From positions 310,001 to 374,000 of the forward strand of contig WTXG01000014.1 of assembly GCA_022496185.1 (NCBI GenBank): a DNA stretch of 64,000 nt, written 5' to 3'. Made by a program: the position numbers and the translations under genes. Position 1 is the stretch's first letter, and each line of letters opens with the position of its first letter. Under the pieces are notes generated by a model. That model did not search any database. It had not been told where the DNA came from and saw nothing but the letters and a program-made list of their open reading frames with translations. Shown here one piece after another: positions 12,080 to 22,620 of the stretch. The stretch is from Multifurca ochricompacta. Lineage: Eukaryota; Basidiomycota; Agaricomycetes; Russulales; Russulaceae.

Positions 12080-12348
12080 GTTTATCGTCGAAATCAAATC
12101 AAATGAAAAAATAAATAAATGAATGAATGAATGAGGCTGAGGCTTTCCTGTTTATTGCTTATTTCGAACTCCGACTCGACCAAACAATAGAAAAGCCGCA
12201 GTTGACACGCCAAATCTTTCCCTTCACCCTTCGACCACCAACTCACTTAATCTTTCCTACTCCCATCCTCTTCTACCTACTTTCTCAGTCCCCTTAACTT
12301 TTTCTTTCTTTTTTTTTTAAAAAAAAAACGCCTTTCACACCCGTCGCA
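12080..12348. promoter_or_regulatory. Bidirectional promoter RPC31 / YRA1
   Basis: Only 269 bp separate the two divergent start codons. The YRA1 side carries a CT-rich leader ending in long T and A runs (12298-12328), and the RPC31 side has AAATAAATGAATGAATGAATG just upstream of its ATG. No TATA box is clear. Shared control is an inference from spacing. Confidence 0.6.
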
Positions 12349-14010
12349 ATGGATAAATCCCTTGATGAGGTTTGTCTCACCCTTCAACTTCTGTACCAAC
12401 TGCTTCACATTAATTTTCAAATTTCTTTGTCCCCGCTTTAGATTGTCGCTGCTTCTCGCGTCGTTAAGCAGGGAAGGCGTGGGGCTGCGCGTCGCGGTAA
12501 CAGCGCACGCACTCAGGTTCTTGGAACAGCTGTCACATCCCCTACTGCCAAAGCTCGCCTAGCAAACACCAACAAAGTTGCTTCCAGCACCGCCCCTCAA
12601 TCAGTAGAAAAGATTGTGGTTTCCAATCTCCCATCTGATGTGAATGAGGCTCAAGTGAAGGTTCGGCGACTTTCCTATGTAAATCCACACAATGAGGTTT
12701 TAATGTCATTTTATCAAATAGGAACTTTTCCAGACTACCGTCGGTCCCCTTCGTGAGGTCAATTTGCACTACGACTCGAATGGCCGTTCCAAAGGTGTGG
12801 CCTCCGTTGTATTCCAGAAGAGGGGAGATGGCAACAAGGCATATCAACAATACAACAATCGCCTCATCGATGGGAGTTAGTATCCGCCACTTTCTCTCCT
12901 TTGAGCTCGTCTTCTAGTTCGCGATGCCACGTCGGCAACGGACTCGTTTGATTCACCTTCGTGCAAAGGCAAGCCGTAATCGTGAGCTTCCATCACGGCC
13001 TCGCCCCTGGCCTACCCTCACTCAGTAACACCTGAGCTTGGGTCCTGAGTGCGTTCTTGGGTACCCAATACGCCCTCGTTACGCGGGTGGTGTGCCGGGT
13101 AAACCCGATGAACTGTCCCATCGTACCATACCACCTCTCGTGCATAGCCCTCGCAGGGCACAGGTCTGATCAGCCTCGTGCTCGGCGTTGCAGGGAGAGG
13201 TGGGTTGCGCGTCCCTGGGGGCCCTGGCGTGGTCTGTCACGCCAAACGCGGTCAAAGGTCGAGGGTGAGCGAGTGGATAGGGCTGTCGGACTGAGAGAGG
13301 TTCCAGTCCTGGAGTGCCGTTGAACGTGTAGACGTTCGCTGTCGCTTCAAGGCCGGTCCTGTTGAAGAAGTCTGGCTTCGAAGGATTGCAAGGATGGGTC
13401 TGTGGTGCCCTTTTCAATCCGTTTTGCAAGGTTAAGGCTGAATGTCGACGATGTCCGGTGTTCGATCGAAGGATCCGCGATCTTCTCCGCAACTGTTTCT
13501 TAGCTTGGCTCGTTTTCGTCTTTCGTTTCCCTCGCGCGCCGCTGAACGCACAACTGACCAATTAACCTCTCCCCGCTATTCCTTAACCCTATTCCTGTAA
13601 TCCGCCGTCTCTTGCCTCCAGAGCGTCCCATGAAGATCGAAGTTGTTGTCGACCCGTCTCGTCTCGCTCCCACTCCTAGTCTCGCCTCTCGTGTCGCCCC
13701 GGCGGAAAATACTGCTACTGTTACTAATGGCACCCAAGCTGCCAGGTTGGTCTCTGTAGCATCCTTGGCTTCCGCAGGATAACTTACTAGATGCGCTCAT
13801 CCGCATAACAGGAGTCGTGGCGGTGCGCCTCGGGGCCGCGGCAGGAGACCAGGTACTCGCAAGGCTGAGCGACCACCGAAGACAGTCGAGGATCTCGACG
13901 CTGAAATGGAGGTTGGTGTAGTGCCCTGATAACTTAGGTTTTGCTGAATAAATGATCTCCAGGACTACACCGCAAACAACGCTGCTCCAGCAGCGAATGC
14001 TGTAGCCTGA
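12349..14010 (+). CDS. YRA1: mRNA export adaptor Yra1/ALY (REF family)
   Basis: Yra1 is the nuclear adaptor that couples the UAP56/Sub2 helicase and TREX to the export receptor. The N-terminus MDKSLDEIVAASR carries the UAP56-binding box, followed by a basic RG region. A single RRM runs from KIVVSNLPSDVNEAQVKELF through GPLREVNLHYDSNGRSKGVA to RPMKIEVVVDPS. After it come an RG-rich segment (RSRGGAPRGRGRRPG) and a C-terminal LDAEMEDY box, the second helicase-binding motif. Introns follow codon 7, interrupt the RRM twice and the tail twice. The second RRM intron, 12876-13621, is 746 nt, about ten times the usual length here, and seems to carry an insertion. The coding frame closes exactly across it (GGGA|AGCGT). 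Confidence 0.92.
12876..13621 (+). other. Oversized YRA1 intron with embedded insert
   Basis: The ends are GTTAGT and CCTCCAG and the splice restores IDGKRPMKIEV. Inside, about 12918-13560 is GC-rich and complex, unlike the pyrimidine-rich short introns around it, and contains a 160-codon open frame on the - strand (13079-13561; 12 Cys/His and many Arg/Pro) that matches nothing I know. This looks like an insertion of a repeat or mobile fragment; I see no clear terminal repeats or target duplication. Confidence 0.6.
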
Positions 14011-14225
14011 GGTTGTTATCTTGTATACCGACTTTAGCCTCCAGTTTATAGTGTATCATGCTTCCTGTTCACATTGCTTGTCTTTTATTGTCTGTCTAGT
14101 ATCTTACCGAATGTCCCTTTCTGTTATGTGGATGCGTGAATGAGATTGTGGTCTTGGGATGAACCAGGCTAATTGTTTTTTCATCGACCCACAAACTGGA
14201 TCACTTTTTTTTATTCACAACCATC

Positions 14226-15624
14226 ATGTCCGCTGATGATACGACGGCGGAATTTGTTTTGTATGCAGAACGACCGGAGTGGTTTGACGTTGTTCCCATT
14301 TCTCAGTACGAGAACATCCAACCACTTGCACCGATATTCTATAGTCCTGAATGTATGCAGCGTTCGAGTCATCTGTCCGTTCGTTATACTAATTGATCCA
14401 CTGCAAATTTCTGTATTCAATCATGTCCATGATTCAGACAAGGATGCAACAGACTACTTCCGCGGTATCGTAAAGACAGGGGAAAAGAGCCCACGCGTTC
14501 TTGAGCTCACTGAGACGATTATAAGACTCAATCCTGCACACTATTCCGCCTGGTGTGTGCCCTTTGGTGAACTTTCATGCCCTATTCGTCCTTTTTAACG
14601 AAGTAATCATTAGGCAATACCGCTACGAGGTCCTCATCGCCATCTCTGCACCTCTTGAGCTCGAGCTTGTTCTCACTAACAAGCTCACCAAATCCTCTCC
14701 TAAAACATATCAAGTCTGGCACCACCGTCGGCTTCTCCTTACAGCTCTACGCGACCCCGCACCGGAACTCATGTTCAACGAGGAAGTGCTCAAGGCTGAT
14801 GCGAAAAATTATCACACTTGGAGCCACCGTCAATGGTTACTCGCGCATTTTGACCAAGCGGAACTGTGGGATGGCGAGCTGCCGTTCGTCGAGCGACTCC
14901 TTGCTGACGATGTGCGGAACAATTCTGCTTGGCACCATCGCTTCTTCGTCTCATTCGAGCGTGGGAGCAAGGATAACAGGGACGAGGCGGTGCGCCGCGA
15001 ACTTGCGTGAGTTATTCATTGTCTGATGGAGTCAGCCAAGTCGGGGCTTACAACGTCCCACTCGGCGCTGCCCATGACGATGTCCTCGTCCCGTCTGTCT
15101 TGTCGGGTTATCGGGGTTAGCTTTACCAAGGAGAAGATTGCGCTTGCGCCGAACAATGCCTCTGCGTGGAATTACTTGCGGGGGATCTTGGACCACACTC
15201 GCATGTCCTACTCGACGCAGACCGCATTCGCGAAGCAGTATATCGTAGACAAGATCGAGCCCTGGGACAATGATGTTCTTGACCTCGAGAACCCACCCCC
15301 TTCCAGCGGCGCAGAGTTGCCCTGCGCGGCAGCGATTGAATTCATGGCGGATGTACACGAAACAAGTGGCAAAGAGTGTATTCCTAGGGCCGTGGAGGTA
15401 TGCCATCTCGACGTAACCTTATTGTTAGGGCGACCGACATAAGCGATCCCATCACCCTTTCTATTAGTTATGGCGCTCGCTCGCCGACACACACGACACT
15501 GTCAGGAAAAGGTACGTTGTTATTAGCGGCGCGGGAACGGGCGTCCGGAGATAATTGCTTATCCCGAGTCAGGTACTGGGAATATCGTATCCGAGGCGCA
15601 GTTGCAAATTCTAGTAAAACTTAA
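14226..15624 (+). CDS. RAM2: Farnesyl/geranylgeranyl transferase I alpha subunit
   Basis: This is the shared alpha subunit of the two CaaX prenyltransferases, which attach farnesyl or geranylgeranyl to Ras- and Rho-type proteins. Five PPTA repeats are visible in order: HYSAWQYRYEVL, TYQVWHHRRLLL, NYHTWSHRQWLL, NNSAWHHRFFV and NASAWNYLRGIL. The N-terminus reads ERPEWFDVVPISQ and ENIQPLAPIFYS, then YFRGIVKTGEKS, typical of the family. Introns follow codon 42 (14353-14437), split the first Trp codon of the repeats, follow ELA (with acceptor GGGGTTAG) and cut the C-terminus twice; the protein ends YWEYRIRGAVANSSKT. Splice phases are all consistent, so the gene looks intact. It follows YRA1 in tandem by 215 bp. 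Confidence 0.93.
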
Positions 15625-16155
15625 CTCGATATCTAGGACGACGTGGATGTCAAGGAAAGAATAATGTATTTTTTTGCAATATTGTATCTGATCATGGTGC
15701 AACGATGGCAATGACGACGTGATGACTATCTTAAGATGCTGGACAGAATTAATCTAATGTCGTTACCCTTGCACTGCCGGCCAACATCCGCGCATTATAA
15801 TGATAGCGATCGGACATACCCAACTACAGCGCCCTCATTGATTTTAAGCCCGTTGCCCGTTACAGCCTCACCCAATCCTTGCTGTTTGGCCGAAGTGGCG
15901 TAAACCTGAACACGAGGGCCTCACTTGGCAAAGTAATAATCGATTGCGATAAAGGATCATTCATATCCGACTTGATATTTAAACACTTCCCTTAGATTTC
16001 GCTCGGTACCCTAGAAACGACCCGGGCCATGAGTTCTTTCTATCATCATCGCTTGAACAATGACTATAGTACGACCTCCTCTGTGTACTTCAATAGTCGG
16101 TGTCCTGATGCCGTATTACAGACACACCACAAGGCTCTAGCCGTTCCCGAGTGAT
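15625..16155. other. Intergenic, no gene seen
   Basis: This is the 3' flank of RAM2 and the upstream region of the next + strand gene. No open frame, repeat or RNA gene could be supported. Confidence 0.45.
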
Positions 16156-17818
16156 ATGCCTTTGCCGCAACCTCAGCCACAGTCGTTTCAACCCCCCTCA
16201 GATGTCAATGGCACGTATAGCACAGCTAGCAACGTTCAATGGGTGAATCGCTCAACGTCAGCTGGCGTCCAGCCAAGTGCATCCACCCAGGCACAACCAT
16301 CGTACATGAACAACCTCCAGCCAGCGGCTCATGACTGGGAATGTGTGTGTGTTCCCCACGAACGACGCTGACCGAGATGCTCATGCTGCCGCTTAGATAC
16401 GGCTGTATCCCAGTCGCTGATGCCATCAGCAGGAATACAACTTGCATCCTCACAGTCCACCTCTTCACACCACCAGCAGATCACAGTGCCAGAACTTTTC
16501 ACGCACTCCTCTATTGAACGGAGTGATGATCCCCGGCGTCATGTCCCTCCCTCTTCCTTGCAGGATACAAATGGAAATCATTGGCCCGTAGACCCACGAT
16601 TTCATGATCCGTCGTTAGCCCATCTACCTCCGCAGCCCGCACCCTCACTCACCCAATTACATCGCTCCCCCTCAAAACCATCTCAATTTGACCCCTCATC
16701 ATATAATACCTTGTACACCATTCATCCCCTGTATCCGCAACCCCAGGGAAGGGGTCAGCAAGATTATCCTCCACAGCACCAGCAACAGCGGCAGTCTCCA
16801 CCCACAAAGCCTGCGAACACTCAACATTTAAGTTTCGATAATGGCTCGCCTCTACCACAGCCTTCTATATCACGATCTACGTCTCAATATGCAGGAACAA
16901 GTGCTATGTCGTCCGATCGTAACATTCAGCCCAATGCTCACCAGCCCACTCCCGCTCAAACCCTCCATATCGCGCCTTTTAAGTCCAACGTATCTGATGA
17001 AGGTGACGAGATACAAGACGAATGGGGATATTCCTTTAGGAACACGTTTTCAGCCCCAAGTGCGCTCTATTTTCTTTTTTTAATTTATTTGTGTCGCGAA
17101 CCTGTTGGCAGGCCCACCAAAGCGCGCCTCAAGCTCTCGTAAAGTGAAGGCGCGCAGCCCTCGCGGAGACCTGCAGCCTCGCGTTACAGCCTCGTCTCAG
17201 CTTCCTATTTGTCGCTATCCGAAATGCAATTATCCAGTGGCTGTCGACATGGGAACAAATGAGCTCACCGAGTATTGCGGAGATATGCACATGCGGTTCG
17301 TGCTTATCTTGCACCCCGATCGTTCTGCGGGGCGCTGAACACCGCTCGCCGAATATTCCAGAGACGCCGTAACGTTGCTCGGTGTCCCCGCGTGCCCTGC
17401 ATGTAATAAGTTTCCTCGACGTACTAACAACGAGTATTGCGGATCGCCCTGCGAGTTGTGGGCAGCAGAACAACGACATCAACAACAACAACAGCAGCAG
17501 CTACAGCAACACAGCCAGCGCCAGCGCCAGCAGCCTCAGCTGCCATCCACATCAGGTGTGAAGTTGCAGTCGATTGCCTCTGGTTCCGGGACTGCCACAT
17601 GGAGCAACGCTGCAGGCAATTCAGTTTCTTCTGACAACAGATTACAGTATCTCCAACGCAAGCGGTAGAGTTGTACTAGCCAGAGCAATATACTTTGATC
17701 ATGACACCTCAACATGAATTTGTTCTTTTTCAGGACAGGTGCTCAAGCCTTACCATCTCAGGATAGCACTAGCAAATCCCCGTCAGCTGACACTCCCAGG
17801 ACACAGCCCATGTCCTAG
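16156..17818 (+). CDS. Q/P-rich protein with twin Cys 'YCG' modules
   Basis: Five exons join in phase to a protein starting MPLPQPQPQSFQPPSD. The first 300 residues are disordered, rich in Gln, Pro, Ser and His. A basic patch (KRASSSRKVKARSPRGD) then leads to two related Cys modules: ICRYPKCNYPVAVDMG...ELTEYCGDMHMR and PACPACNKFPRRTNNEYCGSPC. Each has a Cys pair, a spacer, and a Glu-Tyr-Cys-Gly knuckle followed by Cys or His, so each could be a zinc knuckle or treble-clef-like fold. A poly-Gln stretch (QQQQQQQLQQ) follows and the last exon ends at the TAG at 17816-17818 (...PRTQPMS). I know of no characterised homologue; a nuclear regulatory or adaptor role is only a guess from composition. 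Confidence 0.65.
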
Positions 17819-19380
17819 GACGCAGCCTCATCGACCACATAGAATCTTCGATTCGATATGGACAATGTACAGTAAGCCGCGTCGCATGACTCATTTTGCC
17901 AGTTCAAACAACACCGACGCCCTGAACTGCGAGAGCCGCTAACCAACGTGACCGAGGCAGCAGTGTACTGCAATCACAGCCCCCGACATGGCCAATCCCT
18001 TTGATCAGAACTTGAGTTACCTAAACCTACATCCACACTGCATGCCGACCCGACGGCGGCAGCGGATGCTGCTACGTCCGCGGATTCCAAAAAGCATCAG
18101 ACGAGGAGTCCGAGAATCGAGCCCGAATCAATGCAATGGGGTTTAAACTCGTTGTGGGGCGTAAGTTATAGATCGCGTCGGAATTAGTCCCCTCGGGAGC
18201 TGACCGTAGAGCTCGTTCTCGACTCCAGGAAAAGCCTCGGGCGCAGGATGCGCAGCGCTCCGGCACGATCCCCGGAGAGCTGGTTTGCACGCATGCTCGT
18301 AATAGCCGGTTCTGGAACTGATCGGGCGCGTGTATTCAATGCAATGATCACAATAGCGTCAACCGCAACAACAACAGCCACTTTTTTTTGTTGCGCAACG
18401 AGCCGTGCTTATGTCAGTTGGGTATGTCACAGTTGGGTATGCAGCGCAGACATCCGTTGGCTCTTGGCGTTGCTGCTCAGCACGCTATCATCCTCCGGTG
18501 GCACATAAACTCTCTACCCACAAACCTTCCAGCTGGGTTCTACAGCTCGAAGCGCAGAAATCGTCGTGCCCCCTTCACGTGACTGTATCTTGGCGTTCCT
18601 GCTCATCTATACTCGCAAGCGCCGGATATGAGGGCCCATTTCCGCGGACGGCTATCAAAACTTAGGCTTTGGTGGCTACATGGAGGCAACTGTGGGAAGA
18701 TCTAGGATGACAGGTGCCAACTCACGAGCAACATGTACGCATGGAGGTGTAATAGATCTTCCAACCATGAACAATATATCAATCCGAACGCTGGTGGTCA
18801 ACCTAGAATTACTCCATCAGTGTAGTTTCCGATCAGCCTGGGCTTCAACGAGTATGAGAACAGACCATGGTGCAAGTGATCACCGCAAGGCTAATACGAC
18901 GGCACCAACCATCGACGCTATGTCACCACACGATGATGCGACAAGGCCGGGATTCAGCATTATCATTCAGGAGACGATTGGCAACGGACCCGTCAGTAAG
19001 TGGTTCACCAACTCGGACGCGGTCGTTGACGTACGGAAGGGCTCCCGAAAGTGCTGGTTGGCCTGAATTGATGATCTTTGGAGATTATGCAAGCGGTCGA
19101 CCGCGCGTATTATGTTGCCGACAAAGAGAAGGTGTACAGTCCCGTAGCACAGCGTATTCCGCGTGCAGCTTCCTAAAGCAAGAGCGGTCGTATCTACTTT
19201 AGGTGCCTCAGCCTCAGAAAATACATTTGGGTGAGCCATAGAAATAATTGAATAAGTTTAAGCCACTACACATGTAGGAGGCCGTGAGGGTTAATAATTA
19301 GTGAGGTTTGATGGGATAAGCCGTTATAGTTTAAGTTCAAATTAAGATACATTGGTTATGGACCTGTCGTCCATCTGGTG
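17819..19380. pseudogene. Decayed coding-like patch, unidentified
   Basis: Scattered frames look like eroded exons, for example around 18085-18165 (ASDEESENRARINAMGFKLV, reached only through a frame change at an A5 run) and around 18390-18580 (QLGMSQLGMQRRHPLALGVA). They cannot be joined into one intact gene. It may be remains of a gene or of a transposable element. Low certainty. Confidence 0.3.
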
Positions 19381-19387
19381 TTGCCGG

Positions 19388-19705
19388 TCATCCGTGGCCT
19401 TCAGGGATTCTTCGATTCAATGGCTTGAAAGTAGCCAGTGTGCGCTGTAAAAACGTTAAGAGGGTATGGGCTCTTCCGTGGAAGTAGGCATGGAAGATGG
19501 GTTCGCCGCGGAGGGGGTGAATGCCGAGTTCTGGGCGGATAGCGGCATGGGATAGGCAGTGAAAGAGTATGTGTTCCATGGAGTGCGGTGATGTGGCGTC
19601 ACATGGGCATGTGAGCTCATTGCGAGGGGTATCCGGCCGAAATCGTTTTGTGAAATCGCTCACGAACGCATGATCGACAGCCCATCTTAGAGTTGTGGAG
19701 GTTGT
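19388..19705 (-). mobile_element. LINE-type retroelement tail (RNase H / zinc knuckle end)
   Basis: The - strand encodes TLRWAVDHAFVSDFTKRFRP and then CPCDATSPHSMEHILFHCLSH, ending in a helical tail. A CxC ... H-x(4)-H-x(3)-C arrangement just after the RNase H region is the usual C-terminus of non-LTR retrotransposon polyproteins in Agaricomycetes. No reverse transcriptase domain is present next to it, so this is a 3' remnant only. Confidence 0.6.
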
Positions 19706-19999
19706 GTGTCATGTATAGAGTTAGTTTCTGTTGTTTTTGCCTCCAGTTCCTGTTGCGGATGAAAAGGGGGTGGTTCTTGCCGTTAGGTGCGTCTGTGATG
19801 GTGTGGGAGGTCGTCTTCTCCTATCAGCTAGCCAGTCTGTAGCCCAGTTTTTATAAGCACGTTTAGGAATAAGAAGTATCATTGCTTAGTAGAGGTGTTG
19901 TAGACTCATCGACCAAGGCGTAGTTTCTCATCATCTGCGAAAAACAGGGTTCTATCTTCGTGCAAAGCTTGATCAAGCCTATATGTTAAAGGTTTTATT

Positions 20000-20280
20000 T
20001 TTCCAGTTCGCTAGGCCCATTTTTGGCCGTAACACCAACGACAACGCCATCCTAGCCAACACTATGATAAAGCATGGCCGTGAGTATACCGGCGCCAGCA
20101 CCGATGTCGAGTACATGAGAGCCTGCTTTGGTGCAGAGCAGGATTAACTCCAAGTTGGCAGCGTACTTCCACGTAGTTATGGTCGGTGGTGCCCAGCAGT
20201 TGGTATTGATGTTACTGAAACCCAAAAAGGAGGAGCACTTCTTCGGCATGCGGTGTGTAATTAGATATGAGCGGGCTACC
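20000..20280 (-). pseudogene. Broken copy of protein-isoaspartate methyltransferase
   Basis: Reading on the - strand, YAANLELILLCTKAGSHVLDIGAGAGILTAMLYHSVG corresponds block by block to HAAELLLPYLRRGARVLDVGAGSGYLTSVFHHIIG of the intact gene at 22621-23770, without the introns' neighbours matching. After an in-frame stop it continues DGVVVGVTAKNGPSELEK, against GTVVGIEHISALTSLAER. The N-terminal half and the rest of the catalytic domain are missing and there is at least one stop. It is a decayed fragment 2.5 kb from, and on the same strand as, its relative. Confidence 0.72.
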
Positions 20281-21071
20281 TACCATGCGCACCGTACGAC
20301 GTAATTCACATGAGTAGAGCATGAAAGAGACCACTTCCGCTGTTTGGCAGACGTGCGACTAAGGCCCAGGTCGACAAGAACGAGTGTGAAGTTAGATTTG
20401 AGAAATTGCGAATCGTGTCTATATTGCACACCTTTCAGCTTAGTATACCCAATGTGGCCGTCCTGGTGCTGTCCCCAGGGTGGCCCTTGCCTAGCGCCCA
20501 ATTTACGATTATAGTTCACGGGCACTAGATGTTTTGTCCGTTTCCCGGACCTGAAACTTTTTGTTGTCTGAGGACTTAATGAGGCAAATGCACCTCGGAT
20601 GTTGTGCGGTCGGTTGGAAACTCAAAAGTTAGTGTGGCTCAGTTAGGGACCGCGGGCTCGCTTTCGCTTCCCGTAGTTGAGTTTGTTTTGTAGCATTGAG
20701 GAGGACAGTCATTTGTATGCTCGGCTTCATATTGGTGTCTAATGATAGCAAAGTGAAGTGGAAGTGCGAGCATGAGTTCTCTCTACTCCCTACTTCCTTC
20801 AAACGTCACATGACACACATGACAGAACGCTGACTCGTACTCATCTCGTCATCAGTTTATAAGTGAGGTCATCAACATTACGTTTTACTTTTGTCCGCAT
20901 GATTATATCAGCATATATGCTGCAATCACCAACTTACACTTACCAACCAACTTGTCTTCTTCCCATCGCGTCCTTCGCGATATAAAAGTTAACGAACATG
21001 TCCTCTTCTCATTACATCTCAACCCTTCTCATCTTTACCTTTCACTCTTATTCCTGCTCATTTCGTAAACA
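20281..21071. other. Intergenic; promoter of FAD oxidoreductase gene
   Basis: The left part contains an 81-codon - strand frame (20283-20525) that I cannot assign. The right 120 bases are a CT-rich leader containing the TATA box listed separately. Confidence 0.4.
20981..20988 (+). promoter_or_regulatory. TATA box
   Basis: A TATAAAAG lies 84 nt upstream of the FAD oxidoreductase start at 21072, followed by a CT-rich leader. Position and consensus fit a core promoter. Confidence 0.6.
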
Positions 21072-22363
21072 ATGTCCAAGGCTAATCGCATGAATATTGT
21101 TGTCGTTGGCGGTGGTGCTGCCGGCGCGACCATTGCTCGTATTCTCTCTTCAAAGATCAATGCCAGTACAACATCCCTCACCCTTGTAACTGCTCGCCCT
21201 TTCGCCCTCCACCTTCCTGCTGCCATTCGCTTGACGACCACCGCTGAGGGTAAACTGGAAGATGAGGTCCTCATCCCCTATGATCAACTTCTTGTGAACG
21301 GTAATGGCACTATCAAGATCGGTCGTGTCACTTCTATCGATCAGAATAAAGAGAGCCATTCTGGTGGTTCCGTTGTCCTTTCCACAGGTGAACGCATCCG
21401 CTATGACATCCTTGTTCTTGCACCCGGTGCCGAATGGGATGGTCCTCTTGCCTTCCCCGATGATCGTGCTGCCGTCCTTGACCATATCAAGTCTTGGCGT
21501 CGCAAGTTTGAGAATGCCAGTGGAATTATCCTCGCTGGTGGCGGCGCTGTTGGCTGTGGTGCGTATTTCTGCCTCGCATATCCTCAACTTGGGCTTGACA
21601 TGTGTTATCTATCTAGAATACGCCGGCGAGATTAAGGATGTGTTCCCCCGCAAGAAGGTCACCATCGTTCACTCGGACTCTCAACTTCTCAACTCTGCCT
21701 ATCCTGACAAATACCGCAAGCGGGTCGAGAAGGATATTATCTCTCGTGGTGTCAACATCGTTTATAATGATCACGTTGACGATTTCGAATCTATTCCCGC
21801 GACAACGCGCTCCCAGCGCCCGCTCGATGGGGATCTCGTTGTATGTTCTCCATAAGTCTACTTCGCACTATTTCCTAAGCCACGTTTGTTCAGGTCCCTA
21901 CCTTTGGTAGCCGCCCGGGAACTGGCTTCATCAAGTCGCTCGGTTCCGGCGTGCTTAATGCGCGCGGGCAGATCAAGATCAGGCCGACGTTCCAGCTCGA
22001 ATCGTATTCTAACATCTACGCGATCGGCGATGTGGTCGATTGGGCTGAGCAGAAGCAGGCTGCCAAGGCTCCGAAACACGCGCAAATTGCTGCTGCGAAC
22101 ATTCTTGCGCAGCTTAGTGGTGGTGCTCCTAAGAAGACTTACACTGGACAGCCGGAGCTCATCATTATCACCAATGGCAAGGTTCGTTGTATATTCCTTT
22201 CGTGCCTTTCTCCTTTTAAAGCCTCCTCTTTCTATAGAAGCAGGGGATTTCTTTCATGGGATTCCTCTGGGGTATCACATTGGGCAACTGGTTCTCTAGT
22301 TCAATGAAGGGCAAAGAACTCATGATCAGTATGACGCGGAAGGCTTATGGTCTCTCCAAGTGA
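21072..22363 (+). CDS. AIF-like FAD/NAD(P)H oxidoreductase
   Basis: The protein opens MSKANRMNIVVVGGGAAGATIARILS, an FAD-binding Rossmann loop, followed by the second nucleotide-binding loop GIILAGGGAVGCEYAGEI and the FAD-closing motif NIYAIGDVVDW. This order is that of the pyridine nucleotide-disulfide oxidoreductase fold in the AIF/AMID (Aif1-like, AIFM2-like) group, which oxidise NAD(P)H and are linked to quinone reduction or cell death signalling. Three introns (after GCE codon 1, after DGDLV, after ITNGK) all close in frame; the last exon reads FMGFLWGITLGNWFSSSMKG and ends RKAYGLSK. There is no redox-active CxxxxC pair, as expected for this subgroup. It is convergent with the methyltransferase gene. 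The precise substrate is unknown. Confidence 0.88.
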
Positions 22364-22620
22364 AATACTGGAGGTGTAGTTTTGTAAACATTTATACCGC
22401 TCGTAGAACATGTAGCATATCTTCCCTTATTTTCCGTCCTATTATTGTTGTTGGCTGAATTCTGCCCTGCCCGGTACATTAGATCATTCCTATACTGATT
22501 CCCCGAATTGATGATGATTTCTCGATTTTGCACGCTTATTTCTCTGACTAGCAGTATAAGCATAGCATTTCATTACAGACAAAAGATTTCTCGTAATTCT
22601 CTTAACCTTGAACCTCGAAC

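Noticed and set aside
13079..13561. 160-codon - strand frame inside the YRA1 intron as an independent gene
   Set aside because: No start context, no known family, and it begins with a non-ATG codon; better explained as part of an inserted repeat.
18680..19066. 128-codon + strand frame as a gene
   Set aside because: No recognised motif, competing frames of equal length, and it lies in a patch with retroelement and pseudogene remains.
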